Assembly (NCBI RefSeq): GCF_018687715.1
Contig: NC_056760.1
Coordinates: forward strand, 37,834,001 to 37,898,000
Reading direction: 5' to 3'
Length of the DNA stretch: 64,000 nucleotides
Source of the DNA: Carya illinoinensis
Lineage: Eukaryota > Streptophyta > Magnoliopsida > Fagales > Juglandaceae
The number at the start of each line of letters is the position of its first letter. Position 1 is the first letter of the stretch. Positions 57,781-64,000 of this stretch are shown here, one piece after another. Made by a program: the position numbers and the translations under genes. Under the pieces are notes generated by a model that ran no database searches, was not told the origin of the DNA, and saw only the letters and a list, made by a program, of their open reading frames with translations.

Positions 57781-58870
57781 AAATTGAAACTACATTCTAG
57801 ATTATCAGAAAAAGAACGTTTGAATAAAAGTATTAAAAATATGCTTAATTTTTTTTAAAATATACTTTTTAACTTATTTGAGAGTAAAATATACTTTAAT
57901 ATGTAATTCTCAAACAATTTAATTTTTTTTATTAAAAAGCTTTTAAAACTATTTAAGAAATTTTTAAGACTCCTAACCTAACTCCAAACAAGGCCTTAAT
58001 TTTTATCAATTTATATTTTAAGACATTATTTTATTTTGAATATATATTTTTCAAATTTTTTAAAAAATCATAACTCATTGTAAAATTAGAATGCATATAA
58101 AAAAAAAATACAAAATACAAATAGATTTAATATAAATTAATATGTCAGATTTTTATATTAATGGCGTTTAGTGCTTATTTTGGATTGCTTTAGGTAGTTG
58201 TAGAGTTATGTCAAAAAGTTATACTAAACGGTAAGCATACGCTTAAAGTGCTTTAAAGTTGGTGCAGTAATTTTCAACTTAAGTTTCGCTATTTACAAAT
58301 AAAATTACATATTAATTTATATATTAATATTAATTTATTTATATTTAAAATTTAAATTAATATTATTTTAATAAAATTTATTTTTTGACTAATTATATTA
58401 TATTAATATATATATTAATATATAATTGTGTTTGTAATTAGATTTTTTCTTTCAACATTAGTGACATGACTTTTTCCATTGAAGTACTTATCCAAACTTC
58501 TACACAACATTTATAGCTTTATTAGTAATTTTTTAAGTAGCATTAAATATTTAATAAATATTAAATACTGTTATGCATAATCGAATTTGTAGAGGCAATA
58601 TGCACTAATATGATGTGACATGGTACCATAAGTTTCAGTTAAAAAAAAAGAAAAAAAGGCTTCCCAAGTACAGATCTCAATTCTCCTCTCTCGGTAACAA
58701 GGGATAACTTTAAAAAAAGTAGTGTTTCATCTTCCCGATCCCTAACAAATTATTCTTAGCTCTGAAGCGGTTCTAGTTGCATATCTTGATCGGTGCCAAC
58801 TCGAATTCCAGGATAGCAAACGAATCTAAAACTAAAATCCCAATTGTTACACTTAGCTCGTGGTATCCAG
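57781..58870. other. AT-rich intergenic, no gene seen
   Basis: Very AT-rich with TATTAATATA runs (58310-58440). Nothing recognised until the Rab exon at 58871. Confidence 0.5.
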
Positions 58871-58933
58871 TCCGTGGGTAAAACCAACATCATCACTCGC
58901 TTCATGTACGACAAGTTCGACAACACCTATCAA
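58871..58933 (+). pseudogene. Orphan exon of a Rab6/RABH1-type GTPase gene
   Basis: 63 bp code for 21 residues including [19 protein letters not shown], the P-loop and switch I start of plant Rab6 (RABH1) proteins; the usual serine after GKT is asparagine. It is preceded by ATCCAG and followed by GTTGAAG, so it is bounded exactly by an acceptor AG and a donor GT, as a genomic exon would be. Neither the preceding (YKLVFLGDQ) nor the following (ATIGIDFLSKT) exon is in the window. It is a DNA-level fragment, not a retrocopy. Confidence 0.8.
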
Positions 58934-58954
58934 GTTGAAGTTTGTTGAACCAAA

Positions 58955-59642
58955 TAGGGGTGGGCAGCGGGGCCCCGTTACCCGCTGCCCCGCCCCGTTC
59001 GCCCCGTCCCCGCATAGTGTGGGGCGGGGCATCCGCACCGTCAGGGCCGGGGCGGGGCCCCCCGGCCCGTAAGCTGTAACCCAGCGGGGGCGGGGGACGG
59101 GGACGGACCCCCCCGGTCTGTTTTTCCCCCGCCCCGTATCATATATAATATATATTATATATATATATAAGTTTAAGCCGGAGATAGGTGAAGGGAAAGT
59201 AGGCGGGTTCGTCCCCAATTGCCCCTCGCAGCAGTTCTTCCTCGTTGGATCTCCGAGCTGCATCTTGGACCAACAACCGGCCCCCCGCCGATTCCATCGC
59301 CTCCGTTTCCCCGTAAGTTCCTCTGTAAACGATTTCAAATTCGAATAAACACTCTGCCCATTTGACTTCTCTCTTTCTCGGTTAATCTCTCAACACTCTT
59401 CAATCTGTGTGCCACTCTCAAGTTTAGGCTTTGTTTCTTATGAAGATGAAACGAAGAAACGAGGACTGCCCCCCCACCCCGTCCCGCATCACAGAGGAAT
59501 ATCAGAAACGAATAAACGAGGACTGCCCCCCCAGTCCGTCCGGCAAGTGACGTTCTCGAAGCGGAAGGGCGGGCTGATGAAGAAGGCTCGCGAACTCGCC
59601 GTGCTCTGCCACGCCGGCAAGTGACTTATACCCCTTACCCCT

Positions 59643-59675
<33 letters not shown>

Positions 59676-59993
59676 CGTCCGAGACCCCGAAACCCATACC
59701 CAGAAAGTTTCTCCCGAGTCCCTCCCCTCCCCTCCTCCCTCTGCCACGCCGTCCCTCCTCCCTCTGCCACGCTGTCCCTCCTCTCTCTGCCACGCCGGAC
59801 GCACGCCCAGAAGGGGGGTGCGGGGGGCCGGACGGACTGCCCCCCCACCCCGTACCCCGTCATGCGGGACGGGGTACCCCGCCCCCGCACACAGGAGGCG
59901 GGGGACGGGGGGGATTTTCCCCATCCGCCCCATGCGGGGGCGGGGGGCGGGGGGGTGCCTACCCCGCACCGTATGGTGCGGGTAGCACCCCTA
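58955..59993. mobile_element. GC-rich hAT-like non-autonomous element with captured gene DNA
   Basis: The left end TAGGGGTGGGCAGCGGGGCC and the right end, reverse complement TAGGGGTGCTACCCGCACC, give a TAGGGGTG terminal repeat. Both ends are dense in GGGGCGGGG/CCCCGCCCC subterminal words, a style known from plant hAT elements. The interior (59180-59640) is gene-like, with a MADS-box fragment. No convincing 8-bp target duplication: GAACCAAA on the left against CCCGAAAA on the right. A run of about 29 C (59646-59674) may be partly an assembly artefact. Confidence 0.65.
59541..59618 (+). pseudogene. Captured MADS-box fragment
   Basis: Codes for RQVTFSKRKGGLMKK followed by ARELAVLCHA, the central DNA-binding helix of the MADS domain of MIKC-type factors (usual text RQVTFSKRR.GL.KKA.ELSVLCDA). 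The first 20 and last 20 residues of the domain are absent; an upstream frame (59409 on) is unrelated and includes a duplicated CGAGGACTGCCCCCCC segment. A TGA follows at 59622. Too short to bind DNA. Closest clade uncertain. Confidence 0.8.
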
Positions 59994-60889
59994 CCCGAAA
60001 ATAAACACCTCAGTTTGCTGATCTTCTTAGGAATGGGAGGTTTGGAAAAGTTTTTTCCTTGAAAGAGAGAGATCTTATTCGCTCTGTATGGTCCTTGTGT
60101 TTTGGGGTGGTCCAAAGCTCCGACCACTCTCACTCTGTCTGAGCTTTGACATTACTTCGACTTTAATGGAATCGGAGCTTTCGAAAATTAGAGTTAGAGT
60201 TGGAGTTACTCTGACACTGACACTACTTAAAAAAAAAAAATGGTCTAATAAAATCGTTTCATTCTCACCTCTTCTCGCACAAGAACTCTCTCTCTCCTCT
60301 GATCCTCCTTCTCCAACTCTTCTCTCCCTCGTCGCTTGCACCACCGCCAGCCATTATAGAGAGAACTCCATTTGCCATTCATTTTTGTAAGACATACAGC
60401 TTATTTTTGTTAAGGGTTTTAATTGTTTGTTAATTTAATGATTTAGGATTAAAAAATTCTTGCAGTTTTTTTGTGAAATTTTTTATTTTTGTGATTTTTG
60501 ACATTTTTGTTGTTGATTTATTGTTTGAACAAGGGGATTTCTATTTTTAGGGTTTTAGTCATGAGATTTGAGGGATTTTGTTTGAAGAAAATCAAATAGT
60601 GCCATTTAGACAACGTTCACTTGATGTTCACTCTAGTGTGACTCGAATGAACATCACACAGATTGTTCGCTCGAGCCTTCGCTCAAGTGTGTGTGATGTT
60701 CGCTCGAGCCTTCGCTCAAGTGTGGCTCCAGTGGACGTTTAATTTTTTATTTTATTTAATTTTAAAACCACAAACACGGCTAGACACATTTTTTTGCTTT
60801 TCAATATGTTTCCAATGTGTAGATAATTTTTAGAATATGTTAAATGACGGTTGTTTGTTAGTTGTTTTAGATTATTTTCATAGCAAATT
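59994..60889. other. Upstream part of the hAT transposon
   Basis: 60110-60230 is rich in GGAGCTTTCGAAAATTAGAG, GAGTTAGAGTTGGAGTTACT and similar words, like the subterminal repeats of hAT elements. 60662-60728 holds two copies of TTCGCTCGAGCCTTCGCTCA in tandem. The terminal repeat itself was not found. Confidence 0.35.
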
Positions 60890-62800
60890 ATGAATGCTAC
60901 ACCATCTCGCAGTGATTCTCCACAAGAGGATGATGTGCAGCCGTTGGCGTCACTGACAGGTACTTCGAGCTGTAGACCCCCATTTAGAACAGCTCCCTCT
61001 TGTGTAAGTAGTCGAGTCCCAATAGATCTAGAAGATATTGATATGCTTAATGAGGAGGAGGAGTTGATGAATGTTAAAGCCGATTAACCAGCATGACCTA
61101 GTAAAAAAATGTTGTGGACATGAGAACATTTCACTAGAGTTCCTGATGATCATGGGAACCCACAGGCTCGATGCCACTATTGTGGAAAATTATGCAGTTG
61201 TCATTCGAAGAAGCAAGGTACGTCAGTATCAATAGCACATATTACATGTTGCCAGTGATATAAATTACACAAAGGGTTGATGGCAGTTGATTAGACCAAA
61301 CTGAGTTACAAGACTTCTATGGCCACTGATGGCACGAAGATTAAGAAGCTTTCAATATCTCAATACAATGAGAAGATATTGAATAATGTTCGTGTGGAGA
61401 TGATCATCGCTGATGAGATGCCTTTTACCACGATTAACAAAGCATGCTTCCACAAATTTGTGTAGAGTTTAGAGCCACAATTTTCCAAACCTTCACAGTA
61501 TATGGTGATACGTGATTGTTTGAAGAGGCAAGCCAATAAGAAAACAATGATGAAGGAAATGTTTGTTATCATTCGTTAGAGAGTGTTATTTACAACTGAT
61601 ACGTTGACCTTCATACAGAATGTAGGCTACATATGTATCACAACTCCATTTATTGACAGTTAGTGAATGTTGCAGAAGAAGATTATTGGCTTTAAAGAAA
61701 TTATTGATCACAATGGTTCATCCATTAGTAAGGAGACGAATAATTGTATAAAGGATTGGGGGGCCAGAAAATTGATTTGTATTACAGTTGACAATGCCAG
61801 TATGAATGACATTGCCATTGATTGGTATAAGTGGATACGACAATAAATGAGGAGATCATTCGTGAGCACCATTTTATCCTTATTTGATGTTGTGCTCATA
61901 TCATCTACCTCATAGTTTCTGAGGGGTTGAAGGAAGTTGATGATTCTATTACTAAAGTCCAGAACCTTGTGAGATATGTGGGAGCTTCCCCCCAGCGGCT
62001 CCGCCAGTTTAAGGCAATAGCCGAATAGCATGAGATTCCATCTTCCAGTATGTTGCAATTAGACATTTTGACTTAATGGAACTCTACATACATGATGTTA
62101 AATGTAATGTAGAAGTACTAACCAGTGTTCAAGCAGATGGAGGCCAAGGATGAGGGCATGAGATATGCTTTATTGGAGTTAGGTGGGGGGAGAAGAGCAG
62201 TGCGCCAGACACAATTGATTAGGCATGTCAGGTATTTTATTCAATTTTTTAAATTATTTTAAGACAAAACTATATGGATATTTGGAACAAGATATCCTAC
62301 TGCAAACATATTCTTTGAGGGGAGCTCTTGATGCTTTTTTACTACTTGTAACAAAGTTGTGCTGACAATGTGAGTTTGTTGCATGCTATGGCTATGAGGA
62401 TGGAATAAAAATATAATAAATGTTGGCGGTTTGTTGAGAAGATAAAAAGATTATTATTTATGGTTGCAATTCTTGACCCCCGATATAAGTTGGCGATTTC
62501 AGAATCTTGGATTAGGTACGTCCTCAGTAATAGGGGTGAACAATTAAGCCGCTACCCGACCCGACCCGTAAATTTCGACCCGAACCGTTGCAAATTAACC
62601 GTACCGAAACAGAAAAAGTCGGAATCGGGTATTTCCATTTTACTACCCGTTTGAAACAGACCGGGTCGGGTAATTACCCGTTAACCGCATCTTATCACTA
62701 ATTCTTCGAACGACGCCGTTTACAGTCCCGAATCTTCCCCTTCCCCAGTTCCCCCCCCCCCCAAATCTGCTGCTCTGCATTTTCATTCCTCCTTTCTTTC

Positions 62801-63093
62801 GAAACCCACGACCTACGCCCAGCGGCCAGGTCTCACTTCCCTCTCTGTGACTCACCGTCTCCCAACCTCACAATCGCAACTCGCCCATCTCAGCCTCACA
62901 GTCGCGAATCGGCATAATAAGTCATCGGGAAGTTCGTTTCTTCCGAAACCCACGCCCTACGCCCAGCTGCCAGGTCTCAGTTCCCTCTCTGTGATTCACC
63001 GTCTCCCAGCCTCACAATCGGGACTCGCCCATCTCAGCCTCACAGTCGCGTCGCGAATCGGCATAATCAGTCATCGGGAAGTTCGTTTCTTCC
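62801..63093 (+). repeat. Two-copy tandem repeat (144 and 149 bp)
   Basis: GAAACCCACG marks unit starts at 62801, 62945 and 63094. Each unit contains CCAGGTCTCA, CATCTCAGCCTCACAGTCGC and CATCGGGAAGTTCGTTTCTT. The second unit has an extra CGTCG. Confidence 0.85.
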
Positions 63094-63376
63094 GAAACCC
63101 ACGAAAGCTTTGTCAGGTTAAAAGTTGTATTTCTCTTGAAAAAGAGAGAATACTCGAAAGGGAAAGCTTCTTGATTTTTCAAATGAAAGGTTTTTTTATT
63201 AGAAGATCAAAGCTTTCACTTATAAATTTTGAAAATTTGGAATTTATATCTAACTTACCTCAGATATGACGCACCCAATTTCGGCAACAAAATTGCAATC
63301 TGTACATTCATCGTTCATCTCATCTTCATGTTCAGCAAGAGCATTCGTAAGAACGAGTGGATCTGGGGGATATGAG

Positions 63377-63483
63377 ATTTTGTTGGTAGAGTGGGTTTGG
63401 GAGCTTTATGGAAAGGGAAAGCTTCTCGATTCAACCGACCCCATGGAGATTTTGATCGGCAGGAAATGGAACGTTTGATGACG
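63377..63483 (+). pseudogene. Captured L-type lectin receptor kinase fragment
   Basis: The frame reads LVEWVWELYGKGKLLDSTDP, the segment after kinase subdomain IX in L-type lectin receptor kinases. After a small frameshift near 63445 it continues DFDRQEMERLMT, the next conserved part. It is about 35 codons, without the catalytic loop and without the lectin domain. It lies wholly within the nested hAT-like element. Confidence 0.75.
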
Positions 63484-64000
63484 GAATAACCGAAACCGAC
63501 CCGAAAATTTTAAAGTCGGGTAATCGGGTAACGGAAGAGAAACGGAATGGTTCCGATCGGAACAGACTCTTTCCGGGTCGGGTCGGAACAGCCTCTTTTC
63601 GATTCGGGTCGGGTCGGCGTACAGCCCTACTCAGTAATGAGTATGCTGATAAGTTTATTACCAAGTTTAAATGCGATATTGATGATTTATATAGTTATTA
63701 CAACAATAATTGTCAATTTTCAATTGAAGGTGATAGCTCATCAAGCCCTACCGACTCGACATCTTCCTTAGATGATACACATGCACAAAGTTCAAATTTA
63801 TTGTAGTTACAAAAGTATCATCAAAACTGTGCATTGAGTAATATTATGTAGTATAAGTCTGAGCTTGAGCGTTAATTTATGGAATATGTCGAGACACGTA
63901 ATGAAATATTCTAGATATTAACTTGGTGAAAGGTGAATTTTGGCAAGTTTCTAGTCCTTTCCCAAATAGCCAGGAATGTACTAACCATTCTTATCACTAC

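Larger units (their letters stand above)
62531..63629. mobile_element. Nested non-autonomous hAT-like element with captured gene DNA
   Basis: Starts TAGGGGTGAAC and ends GTACAGCCCTA, with CTCAGTAA on both sides (62523-62530 and 63630-63637), a perfect 8-bp target duplication inside the hAT transposase gene. Both ends carry GACCCG/CGGGTCGG words (subterminal repeats). The interior has a 144-149-bp tandem duplication (62801-63093) and a lectin receptor kinase fragment (63377-63483). Confidence 0.9.
60890..64000 (+). pseudogene. hAT-superfamily transposase with BED zinc finger (decayed, partial)
   Basis: From ATG 60890: an acidic Ser-rich leader. After stops comes a BED-type finger (EHFTRVPDDHGNPQARCHYC and HSKKQG, 61120-61220). 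Then IADEMPFTTINKACFHKFV-type text (61400-61460), the RNase H-like core (ICITVDNASMND near 61780), MVAILDPRYKLAISESW (62460), and beyond the nested insertion ADKFITKFKCDIDDLYSYY (63645). LVLSQIARNVL at the window end starts the C-terminal dimerisation region. Many stops (61084, 61121, 61463, 61577 and others) show it is dead. Intact members catalyse cut-and-paste transposition; some are domesticated as RICESLEEPER-type genes. A 1.1-kb element interrupts it at 62531-63629. Confidence 0.85.

Noticed and set aside
59541..59618. Functional MADS-box gene
   Set aside because: Only about 26 residues of the domain; both domain ends and all downstream exons are missing, and it lies between transposon ends.
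59489..60133. 214-residue minus-strand open frame
   Set aside because: It arises from GC-rich subterminal repeats and the C run; composition is Gly/Arg/Pro only and it is antisense to the MADS fragment.

Overview
This is a nuclear genome window from a woody eudicot. Spliced plant genes with GT-AG introns sit among dense plant transposable elements. The mix of repeats (a short foldback element beginning with GGTTTGGATAGTGAG-like ends, and a tRNA-type SINE beginning ACCCCTAGGGGTTGGCTCAAG) makes me think of Fagales, perhaps the walnut family. That placement is recall and inference, not shown by a search.

Two host genes are intact as far as I can read. At 32.6-44.4 kb (+) lies translation initiation factor 3 subunit A: a non-coding leader exon plus 13 coding exons, 962 codons by my splicing. 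At 47.1-51.3 kb (+) lies a UNC93-like membrane protein of the major facilitator superfamily: 10 exons, 436 residues. A third, unnamed small two-helix membrane protein occurs as two intronless copies at 53.1 kb and 56.8 kb, the product of a roughly 1-kb direct segmental duplication.

The first 30 kb is mostly mobile DNA. In order: a minus-strand endogenous pararetrovirus fragment (1-4.1 kb, running off the window); a 4.7-kb L1-type LINE with a C-terminal RNase H (4.2-8.9 kb); AT-rich DNA with foldback MITEs; a 10.4-kb Ty3/gypsy LTR element of the Tat type (11.0-21.4 kb) with gag, pol, a second RNase H, a 79-bp tandem array and a decayed antisense ORF; a CT microsatellite; and a decayed FAR1/FRS (MULE-derived) gene at 27.9-30.1 kb.

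The right end (58.8-64 kb) has the most unusual DNA. An orphan Rab6/RABH1 exon with both splice sites lies beside a GC-rich hAT-like element carrying a MADS-box fragment. Next comes a decayed BED-finger hAT transposase gene, interrupted by a second hAT-like element that has a perfect 8-bp target duplication and contains a piece of an L-type lectin receptor kinase. The introns of both intact genes collect SINE, LINE, hAT and foldback insertions. One intron of the eIF3A gene also holds a 40-bp perfect palindrome inside a longer inverted repeat, and another holds a decayed copy of part of an exon.
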